In this document: positions 6,526 to 15,005 of the stretch, one piece after another
Position numbering within the stretch: position 1 is the first letter of the stretch
How the letters are laid out: the number at the start of each line of letters is the position of its first letter
Assembly: GCF_003501885.1 (NCBI RefSeq)
Contig: NZ_QWFA01000051.1
Span: forward strand, 1 to 34,653
DNA from: Streptomyces globisporus
GTDB lineage: Bacteria; Actinomycetota; Actinomycetes; Streptomycetales; Streptomycetaceae
Direction of reading: 5' to 3'
DNA: 34,653 nucleotides
Translations under genes and position numbers: made by a program
The notes under the pieces: model-generated
Seen by the model: the letters and a program-made list of their open reading frames with translations, nothing else
What the model was told of the DNA's origin: nothing
The model's database searches: none

Positions 6526-6852
6526 TCAGACCTTCGCGGGGGCCGGGGCCGGGTCGGTGACCAGGGCGCGGGCCTCGCGGCTGACCTTCGGTTCGACGAA
6601 GAACGAGGCGAAGGGGATGCAGCCCGCGGCCAGCACCCACAGGAGCTTGCCGAAGGGCCACTTCGCCTTGGAGCCGAGGTCGAAGGCGAAGACGACGTAG
6701 ACGATGAACAGCACGCCGTGGATCTGGGAGATCAGCATGGTGTCGCCGGTCCCGAAGCCGTACTTCGCGATGATCGCCACAGTGAAGACGAGCAGCCAGA
6801 TGGCGGTGACGTAGGCCATCACCCGGTAGCGGGTGAGCACGTTCTGTTTCAT
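6526..6852 (-). CDS. DUF3817 integral membrane protein
   Basis: 108 residues with three hydrophobic helices: about residues 11-29 (VMAYVTAIWLLVFTVAII), 38-57 (MLISQIHGVLFIVYVVFAF) and 66-86 (FGKLLWVLAAGCIPFASFF). The HGxLFxxYVVFAFDLGxKxKWP core is typical of DUF3817, a small actinobacterial and bacillar family with no assigned function. The C-terminus is short and Pro/Ala-rich. The start is the ATG at 6850-6852; a TACGCT hexamer lies 7 nt upstream, so the gene may have a leaderless promoter in addition to read-through from the MarR gene 65 nt away. A paralogue at 17297-17647 shares the same core. Placement between a MarR regulator and icmA suggests it serves the same physiological response. 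Confidence 0.85.
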   Translation of the reverse strand: MKQNVLTRYRVMAYVTAIWLLVFTVAIIAKYGFGTGDTMLISQIHGVLFIVYVVFAFDLGSKAKWPFGKLLWVLAAGCIPFASFFVEPKVSREARALVTDPAPAPAKV

Positions 6853-6917
6853 GACATCGAGCGTAACCGGGCGTCCGGGGCGATCTTCGCGCGGCCCCTC
6901 CTACCGGAAGGCCGCGC

Positions 6918-7427
6918 TCAGCGCTCCTCGAAGTCCTTGGCCGCCACCCGCAGCGGGCGCAGCATGGCGAAGATCTCGGCACACTCCTCGGAGTCGTAGA
7001 CCCCGAGTCCGAAGTCGACGGCGACCAGGTCCCGGGTGGCCGCCTCGACGACGTCGCGGCCCTTGTCCGTGATGGAGGCGAGGGTTCCGCGGCCGTCGTT
7101 GGGGTTGGGCCGCTTGTCGACCAGGCCGGACTTCACCAGCCGGTCCACGGTGTTGGTGACCGAGGTGGGGTGCACCATCAGCCGCTCGCCGATCTTGGAC
7201 ATCGGCAGCTCCCCGGCCTTGGAGAAGGTGAGCAGCACCAGCGCCTCGTACCGGGCGAAGGTCAGCCCGTACGGCTTGACGACGGCGTCGACCTCGGCGA
7301 GCAGGATCTGCTGGGCCCGCATGATCGAGGTGATCGCCCCCATCGAGGGCACGGGGCCCCAGCGCTGCTGCCAGAGCTCGTCGGCGCGGGCGATGGGATC
7401 GAAGGGAAGGCTGAGCGGCTTCGGCAC
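6918..7427 (-). CDS. MarR family transcriptional regulator
   Basis: 169 residues, GTG start at 7425-7427 with TAAGG 8 nt upstream. That sequence also reads as a TAAGGT -10 hexamer 7 nt from the GTG, so leaderless expression is possible. The winged helix is about residues 60-125: FARYEALVLLTF, SKIGERLMVHPTSVTNTVDRLVKSGLV, then the wing with DGRGTLASITDKG. Flanking helices form the dimer interface; the N-terminal extension (PLSLPFDPIARADELWQQRWG) is characteristic of a subgroup near acyl-CoA genes. MarR proteins bind 16-24 bp palindromes and release them on binding a ligand, and the palindrome over the icmA promoter fits this size. It is only 10 bp downstream of the MFS gene on the same strand, so it may also belong to that transcript. 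Confidence 0.9.
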   Translation of the reverse strand: MPKPLSLPFDPIARADELWQQRWGPVPSMGAITSIMRAQQILLAEVDAVVKPYGLTFARYEALVLLTFSKAGELPMSKIGERLMVHPTSVTNTVDRLVKSGLVDKRPNPNDGRGTLASITDKGRDVVEAATRDLVAVDFGLGVYDSEECAEIFAMLRPLRVAAKDFEER

Positions 7428-7437
7428 GGCATTGACC

Positions 7438-8889
7438 TTACCGACTGGTCACATGCCGGTCAGCCCCGTCTCGTCCTTCGGTATCGGACATCCGTCCGGG
7501 GCCCGTCCGGCGGACCTCGGCCACGAGCAGGAGCGTGCAGACGGTACCGATAATTCCGGATCCGGCGACCACCTGGTGGACCGGGAAGAACTCGGCCGCG
7601 AGCCCCGCCAGCGCCATCCCGAGGCCCTGGACGGTCATCAGCCCGGCGGTGAGCAGCGTCATGGCCCGGCCGCGCAGCTCCTGGGGCACGGCGTCGACGA
7701 ACCACTGGTCGAGCCCGATGACGTACGCGGCTCCCGCCCCGGCGAGCGCGAGCGCGGCCAGGGCGAGCGGCAGCCCGGGCCGGGCCGCGTACACGAGCAG
7801 CGGCAGCAGGCCGAGGGCGGCGACCGGCAGGACGATCCGGGAGCGGTTACGGGGGCTGAGCGCGGACCCGACGAACAGTTCGGCCCCGATGTGCCCGACG
7901 GCCATCGCGCAGAGCAGCAGCCCGAGCGCGGCGGGCGAGGCCCCGATCGCGTCGGCGTAGGGGGCGGCGAGCGCCTCGGGAGCCACGACGAACATCGCGG
8001 GCAGCCAGAACAGGAGCATCAGGGCGCGGACGCGACGGTCGCCCAGGACCAGGCGGGCACCCGAGAGCGACTCCCTGAGGAGGGTTCCGCCGCCGTCGGC
8101 GGTGGTGGCGCGGGCGGGGCGGTCGCGGGTGCCGAGGCGCAGGAGTGCGGCCGAGCAGAGAAAGGTCACCACGGTGACGGTGATCGCGCCGCGCGGGGAC
8201 AGCACGGTGAGCAGCACCCCGCCGGCGCCGAACCCGATGAGCATCGCGCTCTGCGAGACGATCCGCAGGAGGGAGCGGCCCAGGACGTAGAGGTCGCCCT
8301 CTCCGAGGATGTCGGTGAGGGCCGCCATCCGGGTCCCGGTGAAGACGGGCGCGATCGCGGCGACCAGGCAGCGCAGCGCGAGGAGCCCGGCGACCGGGGT
8401 GGCGGGCACGAGCATCACGGCGACGCACGCCGCGCAGAGCAGATCGCAGACGACCAGGACGCGGCGGGCCGGGTAGCGGTCGGCGACCCCGGCGAAGAGC
8501 GTCCCGCCGACGATGTACGGGAGCAGCCCCAGGGCGAACGTCAGCGCGCTGAGCAGCGGGGAGCCGGTGAGGTCGTAGACGAGGACGGTGAGCGCCAGTT
8601 CGCTGACGACGACGCCGAGCAGCGAGAGCAGATGCGCGGCGAAGACGGCCCGGAACTCGGCCACGGCGAAGACCGCGCGGTAGCCGCGCGGGGCGGCGGC
8701 CCCCGCCGGGGCGTCGGGACCCGAGCCCGGTCCCGGTGCGGCGGGGGCCAGGGGCCCGGGGTCCCGGAGCGTGGGCCCGGGGCCCGGGTCGGGGAAGGCC
8801 GCACGCTCCGGGAACGGAGCCGGGACCTGCGCCACCGCGGCGGGCGGGGTACGGGGTGTGTCCGCCGGGGCGGGGCTGTCGTTCGGCAT
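7438..8889 (-). CDS. Major facilitator superfamily transporter (exporter type)
   Basis: 483 residues. Start taken as ATG at 8887-8889; there is no good ribosome site, and the first 75 residues are Pro/Ala/Gly-rich with no membrane character, so an internal start is possible. The body begins at YRAVFAVAEFRAVFAAHLLSLLG and contains 10-12 hydrophobic helices. The loop after helices 2-3 carries the MFS motif A variant GVADRYPARRVLVVCD. A central hydrophilic loop holds LRLGTRDRPARATT. The second half has GLDQWFVDAVPQELRGRAMTLLTAGLMTVQGLGMALAG, typical of MFS exporters related to macrolide/drug efflux proteins. It is probably proton-driven; substrate unknown. It is divergent from an ArsR-like regulator across a 96-nt gap, the usual local-repressor arrangement, and 10 bp upstream of the MarR gene. 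Confidence 0.85.
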   Translation of the reverse strand: MPNDSPAPADTPRTPPAAVAQVPAPFPERAAFPDPGPGPTLRDPGPLAPAAPGPGSGPDAPAGAAAPRGYRAVFAVAEFRAVFAAHLLSLLGVVVSELALTVLVYDLTGSPLLSALTFALGLLPYIVGGTLFAGVADRYPARRVLVVCDLLCAACVAVMLVPATPVAGLLALRCLVAAIAPVFTGTRMAALTDILGEGDLYVLGRSLLRIVSQSAMLIGFGAGGVLLTVLSPRGAITVTVVTFLCSAALLRLGTRDRPARATTADGGGTLLRESLSGARLVLGDRRVRALMLLFWLPAMFVVAPEALAAPYADAIGASPAALGLLLCAMAVGHIGAELFVGSALSPRNRSRIVLPVAALGLLPLLVYAARPGLPLALAALALAGAGAAYVIGLDQWFVDAVPQELRGRAMTLLTAGLMTVQGLGMALAGLAAEFFPVHQVVAGSGIIGTVCTLLLVAEVRRTGPGRMSDTEGRDGADRHVTSR

Positions 8890-8934
8890 GGGACGAGACT
8901 GGGGCCCGGGCCCCCGCCGTCCGTAGACTTTCGG

Positions 8935-8952
8935 CTCAGCACGAATGTTGAG
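8935..8952. promoter_or_regulatory. Imperfect inverted repeat in the MFS/ArsR gap
   Basis: CTCAGCA and TGTTGAG (6 of 7 positions complementary) flank CGAA. It is the only symmetrical element in the gap between the two divergent genes. A TAGACT hexamer on the plus strand (8924-8929) lies just beside it. Confidence 0.3.
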
Positions 8953-8985
8953 GGCCCGCAGGGGCTTCGCGGCGGAGGGAGAGGC

Positions 8986-9969
8986 GTGCCGTTCCAGCTG
9001 CACTTCGGCGAGAGCGACCTGCTGCGCTGCCGGTTCGCGCTCTCGCCGCTGTTCGAGACCCAGGAAGCCGTGCGCACCCTCTCCCGCCCCTACCGCCACG
9101 GCTACCACCTGCCGTGGCTCCGCCGGATCCGGGAGGCGGCCGCGGCCTTGGACCTGGAGCCGCTGTGGCTGCTCATGCCGGACGCCGGTCACAACCCGGA
9201 CTTCATCTGCCCGCCGCCGATCGGCCCGCTCGCCACCTTCGAGGAGGAGATCGCGGCCGTCCGGGCGACCGATCCGGAGGTGGCGCGGGCCGACATGGCG
9301 CTGGCCCTGGCGGACCGGCCCGGCGGGGCCGATTCGGCGACCGGGCGGCGGCTGCTGGCCGATCCGGCGCGGGCGGTGCGCGAGCTCGCCGATCTGCTGG
9401 AGCGGGTCTGGCAGACGCTGATCGAGCCGTACTGGCCCCGGCTCCGGGCGCTGCTGGAGGCCGACATCGCCCACCACTCCCGGCGGCTCGCGGACAGCGG
9501 CCTGGAACAGCTGCTGGGCGAGGTGAGCCCGCGGCTGAGCTGGAACGGCTCGACGCTCACCCTGGCCGGGACCCGGGGTGACCACCAGCGAGTGCTGGGC
9601 GGGCAGGGTCTGGTGCTCATGCCGAGCGTCTTCGTCTGGCCGGAGGTGGTGGGCGGTCACGAGAAGCCGTGGCAGCCGGGGCTGATCTATCCGGCGCGCG
9701 GTATCGGCGGGCTCTGGTCCGGAGCCGGCGAGCGGACCCCCGAGGCGCTCGGGCTGCTGCTCGGCCGGGCCCGGGCCGCCGTGCTGTGCGCGCTGGACGA
9801 ACCGGCGGGCACCACCACCCTGGCCCATCTGCTGGACCTCGCCCCGTCGTCCGTCTCGGCCCACCTGTCCGTCCTGCGCGGAGCGGGGCTGCTGACCTCG
9901 CGGCGGTACGGGCACCAGGTGCTGTACGAGCGCACACCGCTGGGGATCGCGCTGGCGGCCTCGGAGTGA
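8986..9969 (+). CDS. ArsR-type regulator with C-terminal winged helix (DUF5937-like)
   Basis: 327 residues. The GTG at 8986 is preceded by GGAGGGAGAGG; the open frame extends far upstream but only as sequence antisense to the MFS gene. Residues 1-240 form a helical/beta region (FQLHFGESDLLRCRFALSPLFE at the start; SWNGSTLTLAG and VLMPSVFVWPEVV in the middle) as in the DUF5937-containing streptomycete ArsR subgroup. The DNA-binding domain is at the C-terminus, about residues 255-325: RAAVLCALDEPAGTTTLAHLLDLAPSSVSAHLSVLRGAGLLTSRRYGHQVLYERT. I see no metal-binding cysteine cluster, so a small-molecule ligand or no ligand is likely. Divergent from the MFS transporter, which it probably represses. 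Confidence 0.85.
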   Translation: MPFQLHFGESDLLRCRFALSPLFETQEAVRTLSRPYRHGYHLPWLRRIREAAAALDLEPLWLLMPDAGHNPDFICPPPIGPLATFEEEIAAVRATDPEVARADMALALADRPGGADSATGRRLLADPARAVRELADLLERVWQTLIEPYWPRLRALLEADIAHHSRRLADSGLEQLLGEVSPRLSWNGSTLTLAGTRGDHQRVLGGQGLVLMPSVFVWPEVVGGHEKPWQPGLIYPARGIGGLWSGAGERTPEALGLLLGRARAAVLCALDEPAGTTTLAHLLDLAPSSVSAHLSVLRGAGLLTSRRYGHQVLYERTPLGIALAASE

Positions 9970-10112
9970 AGGCGCGCCCGCGGACGTACGTACAGACGCG
10001 TCACGGACGGTGTCGCGCCACCACCCTCGGTAACCGTTATGTCACGATTGCCACGTTTCCCGCGTACTCCCCTGCTCCGTATCCGTGAGTCATCGCCGCC
10101 CGAGGGGTCTGG

Positions 10113-11162
10113 ATGTCCGGCCGCAGCATCGTCCCGCGCACTCTCCCCCGTACCGTCCGTGTCCTGGCCGCCCTCGCCCTGGCGACCGCCCTCACCGCGG
10201 GGTGCTCGACCCCGGAGCCGCGCGTCACCGGGGCCGCCGAGGAGGGGGACGGACTCGTCCGGGGGGAGCCCGCCCCGAGCGCGGCCTCCCCGTTCTGGGT
10301 CGACCCGAACAGCGACGCGGCCCGCCAGGTTCGCGCCTGGGAGAAGGAGGGGCGCGACGCGGAGGCGAAGATCCTCCGGCGGATCTCCGAGCGGCCGGTG
10401 GCGGACTGGCCCGCGTGGGACGACCCGGCCCCGGGGATCCGGGCCGCCGTGCGGTCCGCGGCCCGGACGAAGAAGACCGTCGTGCTCGTGGCGTACAACA
10501 TCCCGCACCGCGACTGCGGGCTGTACTCCGCGGGCGGTGCGAAGGACGCGGACGCCTACCGTTCCTGGATCGGGGAGTTCGCCGACGCCGTCGGGGACGC
10601 GCGCGCGACCGTGATCCTGGAGCCGGACGCCCTCCCTCACATCACGGACGGCTGCACCCCGCCCGAGCACCACGCCGAGCGTTACCAGCTCCTCTCCGAG
10701 GCGGTGGACACCCTGGGGGCCCTCCCGAACACCAAGGTCTACCTGGACGCGGGCAACCCGGACTGGATCGACGAGCCGGCCAAGATGGCGCAGCCGCTGC
10801 GGCAGGCGGGCGTCGAGCGGGCCGACGGCTTCTCGCTGAACGTCTCCAACTTCCAGTCGAACGACAGCGTGAAGACGTACGCGGGACAGCTCTCCGACGC
10901 CGTGGGCGGCTCGCACTTCGTGATCGACACCAGCCGCAACGGCAACGGCCCCCTGTCCGGGGGCCGCGAGGAGGCCTGGTGCAATCCGCCGGGCCGGGGG
11001 CTCGGCACGCCCCCGACCACCGACACGGGCGACGACCGGCTCGACGCCTACCTGTGGATCAAGCGGCCCGGCGACTCCGACGGCACCTGCCGGGGCGGCC
11101 CGCCGGCCGGCGACTGGTGGCCGGAGTACGCCCTCGGCCTCGCCCGGCGCGCCGCCTCCTGA
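10113..11162 (+). CDS. Glycoside hydrolase family 6 lipoprotein (endoglucanase-like)
   Basis: 349 residues, ATG at 10113 with GAGGGG 5 nt upstream. The signal peptide ends in a lipobox LTAGC, so Cys31 should be lipidated and the enzyme held on the outer face of the membrane. The GH6 fold covers about 60-345 with the family's acidic residues in place: Asp134 in NIPHRDCG, Asp172 in ILEPDAL (general acid position), Asp212 in VYLDAGN, Asp272 in IDTSRNGNG. The WCNPPGRGLG and YLWIKRPGDSDG substrate-cleft motifs follow. GH6 enzymes invert the anomeric centre while cutting beta-1,4-glucan. There is no carbohydrate-binding module, which argues against free cellulose degradation. With cslA and glxA 2-6 kb away, a role in trimming a cell-surface beta-glucan, as proposed for CslZ, is more plausible. 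It is convergent with the propeller gene, 15 bp away. Confidence 0.92.
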   Translation: MSGRSIVPRTLPRTVRVLAALALATALTAGCSTPEPRVTGAAEEGDGLVRGEPAPSAASPFWVDPNSDAARQVRAWEKEGRDAEAKILRRISERPVADWPAWDDPAPGIRAAVRSAARTKKTVVLVAYNIPHRDCGLYSAGGAKDADAYRSWIGEFADAVGDARATVILEPDALPHITDGCTPPEHHAERYQLLSEAVDTLGALPNTKVYLDAGNPDWIDEPAKMAQPLRQAGVERADGFSLNVSNFQSNDSVKTYAGQLSDAVGGSHFVIDTSRNGNGPLSGGREEAWCNPPGRGLGTPPTTDTGDDRLDAYLWIKRPGDSDGTCRGGPPAGDWWPEYALGLARRAAS

Positions 11163-11177
11163 GCCCGCAGCGCGCTC

Positions 11178-12413
11178 TCAGCTCCGGGCGAAGATCGGCT
11201 CCCAGCGCTGCGCCGAGTGGTCCTTGGGTGTTCGGGCGCCGCTGAGCGAGACCGTCTTCTCGCTGCCGATGCCGACGAGTACCAGCCGGTTCTCGTACTC
11301 CCCGCCGCCCGGGGCGATGTCCCAGGCGATCAGCCGCTCGTTGTCGACCCAGACCAGGAGTTCCTGGCCCCGCAGCTTGGCGACACGCTTGCCCGTCCGG
11401 GGGTCGAGGACCTGGGTGGCGGTGGTCTTCACACCGCCCGCGAAGGGCCCGGCGACGAGCTTGCCGTCCGGGGAGAGGCCGGCGGGCGCGAACATCAGGT
11501 CCACGTGCGCCTCCTCGGCCGGAACGGCCACCTTCTCGCCGTGGAAGTCGCGGTAGACGACGCCCGGGTCCATGTTGATGGGCTCGTACAGCAGGGTGCC
11601 GTCGGCGTTGAAGCGCAGGTTCTCGCCGGAGCCGAAACCCATGCCCCTGTCGGTGAACGCGGGCAGGGCGTGCCAGTCCGAGTCACCCGTCGCCACGTCG
11701 ACGACGGCGAACCCCGTGCGGCAGGGCACCCGCTGCGGCTCCAGGTCGTCGTTCACCTGGACCTTGTGGGCCCAGTAGGCGCGGTCCGGGTTCTTGTCGT
11801 ACGTGGTGGCCACCAGTTTGCTGCCGTCGGGCGAGAAGAAGAGGCCGCCGACACCCTGGGCCAGCGGGATCCAGCGGGTCACCTCGCCGGTACGGAGGTC
11901 GAGCAGCCCGATGCGGGGGGCGGGCAGTTCGCGTTCCAGGACGGCGGCGGTCCGCATGCCGGGCGCGACGGCGAGGAAGGACCAGCGCTCGTCCACCTCG
12001 TAGCGGCCGGTCTCCTGGTTCAGCACCGAATAGGTCCGCTCGACGATCTCGTCGCGGTTGGGCTGCCGGACCTTCTTGGAGGTGGAGTACGCGGCGAGGA
12101 CCTGGTCGCCGACGGCGATCTTGTCGCGCGGTGGGGACTGGTCGACATGGCTCAGGACGCCCCGGTCGGAGACCTCCCCGCCGACCGCGTGGATCCCCCG
12201 GCCCCGTCCGTCGTCCGGGCCGGCGTCGAGGAGCGTGGGCACGCCGACGGCCGCCGCGACGACGAGGGCCGTGGTGCCCGCGGCCGCGGCGAGGGTGCGG
12301 GCCCGGCGACGCCGTCGTGCGGCGAGGATCCGGTCGGCGAACCCGGAGCGCGGGGGCGGGACGTCGGATGCCTGCTCGCGCAGGGAGTCACGGACGAGTT
12401 CCTCGACGTTCAC
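11178..12413 (-). CDS. Membrane-anchored beta-propeller-like protein, sigma factor partner
   Basis: 411 residues. The GTG at 12411-12413 overlaps the sigma-factor stop (GTGA), so translation is coupled. Residues 1-37 are cytoplasmic and basic at the end (ILAARRRRRARTL). One transmembrane helix spans about 38-62 (AAAAGTTALVVAAAVGVPTLL). The extracellular remainder has repeated strand-turn blades such as RIGLLDLRTGEVTRWIPL, GLFFSPDGSKLVATTYD, LRFNADGTLLYEP and AGLSPDGKLVAGPF; the xxSPDGKLV signature is typical of WD40-like or TolB-like propellers. Genes of this layout commonly follow SigE-family sigma genes in Streptomyces. The short cytoplasmic tail has no HxxxCxxC zinc anti-sigma motif, so if it restrains the sigma factor it does so another way. 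I infer an envelope sensor role. Confidence 0.8.
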   Translation of the reverse strand: MNVEELVRDSLREQASDVPPPRSGFADRILAARRRRRARTLAAAAGTTALVVAAAVGVPTLLDAGPDDGRGRGIHAVGGEVSDRGVLSHVDQSPPRDKIAVGDQVLAAYSTSKKVRQPNRDEIVERTYSVLNQETGRYEVDERWSFLAVAPGMRTAAVLERELPAPRIGLLDLRTGEVTRWIPLAQGVGGLFFSPDGSKLVATTYDKNPDRAYWAHKVQVNDDLEPQRVPCRTGFAVVDVATGDSDWHALPAFTDRGMGFGSGENLRFNADGTLLYEPINMDPGVVYRDFHGEKVAVPAEEAHVDLMFAPAGLSPDGKLVAGPFAGGVKTTATQVLDPRTGKRVAKLRGQELLVWVDNERLIAWDIAPGGGEYENRLVLVGIGSEKTVSLSGARTPKDHSAQRWEPIFARS

Positions 12414-12973
12414 GGTCGTACCTCCACGGCGGCGAGACTGCGGGACGACGGCTGCTCCGCGCCGGGCCCGCCGAGGGCGATGAGTTCGGGAGCGTGGGCG
12501 CGCAGCCGAGCCAGGGAGCGGTGGGTGGTGGATCGCACGGTGCCCACCGAGCAGCCGAGGAGCCGGGCCACGTCGGCCTCGGGCAGGTCCTCGAAGAAGC
12601 GCAGCACGAGGACGGTGCGCTGCCGAGCGGTGAGCCGGGACAGGGCCTCACGCATCACGAGCCGCAGCTCGGTGGCTCCCGCGCCGTCCGTGCCGCTGCC
12701 GCGGTCGGGCGGCTCGGCGACCGTCAGCTCCCGTCTGCGCCCCTTGAGCCGCCAGCGGCTGACCTGCTGCCGGTAGAGGATCTGGCGTACGTACGCCTCG
12801 GGTTCGTCGATCCGCCCCCACCGCCCGGCGGCCTTGATCAGCGCGTTCTGCAGCAGATCCTCGCCCGCGTGGCGGTCCCCGCCGCTGAGCAGCACGGCCG
12901 TCTTCAGCAACGCCGGCGAGCGGTTGCTGACGAACTCCCGGAAGCTCTCCTGGCCTGCCGCGTCCACGGTCAC
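12410..12973 (-). CDS. SigE-family (ECF-type) RNA polymerase sigma factor
   Basis: 187 residues, GTG at 12971-12973 with GGAGGAG close upstream; a second in-frame GTG two codons later is nearly as good. Region 2 covers about residues 12-75 (SPALLKTAVLLSGGDRHAGEDLLQNALIKAAGRW, EAYVRQILYRQQVSRWR). Region 4 covers about 110-165 (LTARQRTVLVLRFFEDLPEADVARLLGCSVGTVRSTTHRSLARLR). This is the compact streptomycete SigE-like group within extracytoplasmic function sigma factors. It is followed immediately by the membrane-anchored propeller gene and preceded by glxA, 73 nt away on the same strand. It could thus be read from the cslA-glxA transcript, or from a promoter in the gap (a TACGGT hexamer lies at plus 13008-13013). 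Probable targets include its own operon or the glycan genes, by inference from position only. Confidence 0.9.
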   Translation of the reverse strand: MTVDAAGQESFREFVSNRSPALLKTAVLLSGGDRHAGEDLLQNALIKAAGRWGRIDEPEAYVRQILYRQQVSRWRLKGRRRELTVAEPPDRGSGTDGAGATELRLVMREALSRLTARQRTVLVLRFFEDLPEADVARLLGCSVGTVRSTTHRSLARLRAHAPELIALGGPGAEQPSSRSLAAVEVRP

Positions 12974-13046
12974 CTTCTCCTCCCGGGCGGGCCCCCTGCC
13001 CTCCCTGACCGTACTGACGCGCGCGGGTGCCTCCCGCTATGCCTCC

Positions 13047-15002
13047 TCAGGCGACCTTGACCCATTTCGCTTCGGAGGGGACGCCGTCGGTGTCGGTGAC
13101 GAAGAGCATGTACCAGCCGGGCGGCACCAGCGTGGGGTCGTCCGGCACGGTGACGCTCAGCTTGCCGCCGGACTTCTTCAGCCCCAGCTCGATGGAGCGC
13201 TGTTCCACGTCGGTGGTGTGGGTGACGGCGCTCGGGCGCATCAGCCGGGCGGTGGCGATGCGGTCCGCGTCGGCGCTCTCGTATGCGACCGTCGTGCCGC
13301 GTTCGGCGTTCTCGGGGCCGTTGCCGATCACCGGACGCTTGTCCTTGCCGCGGTGCAGGGCGGGCGGGGTGTAGACCTCCATGCGCTGCTCGAACTTGCC
13401 GAGCTTGGTGTTGTCCTTGTCGCCGTAGAGGGAGTCGGAGCCGAAGGTCGCCACGCGTCCGTCGGGCAGCAGCAGCGCCTCGGAGTGGTAGTTGCGGCCC
13501 ACCGTCGGCTCGGCGGCCTCCTTGAAGGTGTTGGTCTTCGGGTCGTAGGACTGGGCCTTCAGGATGTTGCTGGCCCCGCGGCCCCGGTAGTCCTCGGATC
13601 CGCCGCTGGTGAAGACGGTGTCGTCGGGCATGATCACGCTGTTCAGATAGCGCGTGCCCTGCGGCAGATCGGGGCCGGGCTGGAAGGCCGGGCTGTCCTC
13701 CTTGAGGTCGATGACGGCCGTACGCGCCGTGGACTTCTTGGACTCGCCGACCCCGCCGCCGCCCAGCACCATCACCTTCTGGTCCTGCACGGGCGGCAGC
13801 ATCAGCGAGGCGGCCGTCTCCAGCTGGTCGGTGTCGGTGAGGCCGGGGACCTTGGTGAAGGTGTTCTTCTTGATGTCCCAGATCCCGGGCTCGCGCCCCT
13901 TCTCCGCCGGGCCGTATCCGGCGTTGGCGCCCGGGTAGAAGAGCTTGCCGCCCTTGGTCAGGAAGAGCGCCGGGTAGGTCGGGAAGTACTGGAAGGGGCC
14001 CTTGGACCACTTCTTCGTCTTCGGGTCGTAGATCTCGTTGTCCCCCGGGAGGATCGCGCCGACGTCGTCGAGACCGGAGACGGAGAGCACCCGGCCGTCC
14101 TCCAGACCGACGAGCGTCGGATACCAGCGGGCCTCCTTCATGGGGTCGACCTTGATGTACTTCTCCGCCGTCGGGTCGAACTCGTAGGCGGCCCGGATCC
14201 CCTGGAAGTCCTGCTTGTCCATGGTGATCTTCTCGGCGAGACCGTACGCGTTGTCGGCCTCCTTGCCCTTGAGCCCGACGATCTCGTACTGGGCGGCGTC
14301 CGTCGTCACCGCGTCCGGCCCCTCGTTCACCGCCTCGACGAAGACCCGCTGCTCGGCGGCGGTCACCTTCGTCTTCCACGGCTTCATCTGGCCGCTCTCG
14401 AAGTAGTCGACCTCGAACTCGCGCTTGGCCTTGGGCACGGTGACGTCGAACTTGGCGCGGTACTCCACGCCGGAGGGCGAGCGGAAGACCGTGCCCTTCT
14501 TGAGCTTCAGCGGCTTGTCCGGGTTCTCGTTCTTGACCCGCATGCCGCCGCCGGCCCGCTCCACCTTGTCGTCGAGCACCTCGTAGCGGGCGGTGCCGCC
14601 CGCGATCAGGAGGCGGCCGTCGGGGAGCTGGGCGTGGCCCCCGCAGAAGAAGTCCTCCGGGGTGGGGATCTTCTGGAAGGTGTTCTCGGCCGGGTCCCAC
14701 AGCACGGTGTCGAAGGTGCCCTCGTCGAAGTGGGCCTCGTCGTTGCCGGAGCCCGCGACGATCAGCACCTTCCCGGTGTGCAGGAGCGCCGCGTGGATGG
14801 CGTTGGTGCGGTACTCCTTGGGGATGTTCACCTGCTCCCAGGAGCCGTACTCCGCTTTGTACGCCGGCTGGTCGATCTTGTAGGCGTGGTACCTGTCCTC
14901 GGCGAAGGACAGGGCCGCGGGTGCGTTCAGCCCGGCGAGCAGCACCACCGCGCCGCCGCCAAGGAGCGTCTTCCTCGTCTTCTTCGAGGGCCGGTAGGCC
15001 AT
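13047..15002 (-). CDS. glxA: Radical-copper (galactose-oxidase-like) oxidase GlxA
   Basis: 651 residues, ATG at 15000-15002 with GGAGGG overlapping the end of cslA (3-bp gap). It begins with KKTRKT and a hydrophobic segment at about 12-33, an uncleaved anchor or signal. The body is a seven-bladed kelch propeller with a C-terminal Ig-like domain. All active-site residues of the mononuclear copper radical family can be placed: Cys120 (FFCGGH) for the thioether cross-link to Tyr294 (ARWYPT), with Trp293 next to it; Tyr505 and His506 (RNYHSE); and His595 (VTHTTD). In S. lividans GlxA works with CslA at hyphal tips, oxidising the nascent glycan and needed for its deposition and normal development. 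Loss of that partnership is not suggested here: gene order and spacing are intact. The substrate remains a beta-glucan by inference. Confidence 0.95.
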   Translation of the reverse strand: MAYRPSKKTRKTLLGGGAVVLLAGLNAPAALSFAEDRYHAYKIDQPAYKAEYGSWEQVNIPKEYRTNAIHAALLHTGKVLIVAGSGNDEAHFDEGTFDTVLWDPAENTFQKIPTPEDFFCGGHAQLPDGRLLIAGGTARYEVLDDKVERAGGGMRVKNENPDKPLKLKKGTVFRSPSGVEYRAKFDVTVPKAKREFEVDYFESGQMKPWKTKVTAAEQRVFVEAVNEGPDAVTTDAAQYEIVGLKGKEADNAYGLAEKITMDKQDFQGIRAAYEFDPTAEKYIKVDPMKEARWYPTLVGLEDGRVLSVSGLDDVGAILPGDNEIYDPKTKKWSKGPFQYFPTYPALFLTKGGKLFYPGANAGYGPAEKGREPGIWDIKKNTFTKVPGLTDTDQLETAASLMLPPVQDQKVMVLGGGGVGESKKSTARTAVIDLKEDSPAFQPGPDLPQGTRYLNSVIMPDDTVFTSGGSEDYRGRGASNILKAQSYDPKTNTFKEAAEPTVGRNYHSEALLLPDGRVATFGSDSLYGDKDNTKLGKFEQRMEVYTPPALHRGKDKRPVIGNGPENAERGTTVAYESADADRIATARLMRPSAVTHTTDVEQRSIELGLKKSGGKLSVTVPDDPTLVPPGWYMLFVTDTDGVPSEAKWVKVA

Positions 15003-15005
15003 GGC

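Noticed and set aside
7036-8985. N-terminal extension of the ArsR frame to 977 residues
   Set aside because: It is antisense to the MFS and MarR genes, and a GTG with a strong ribosome site begins the true protein at 8986.
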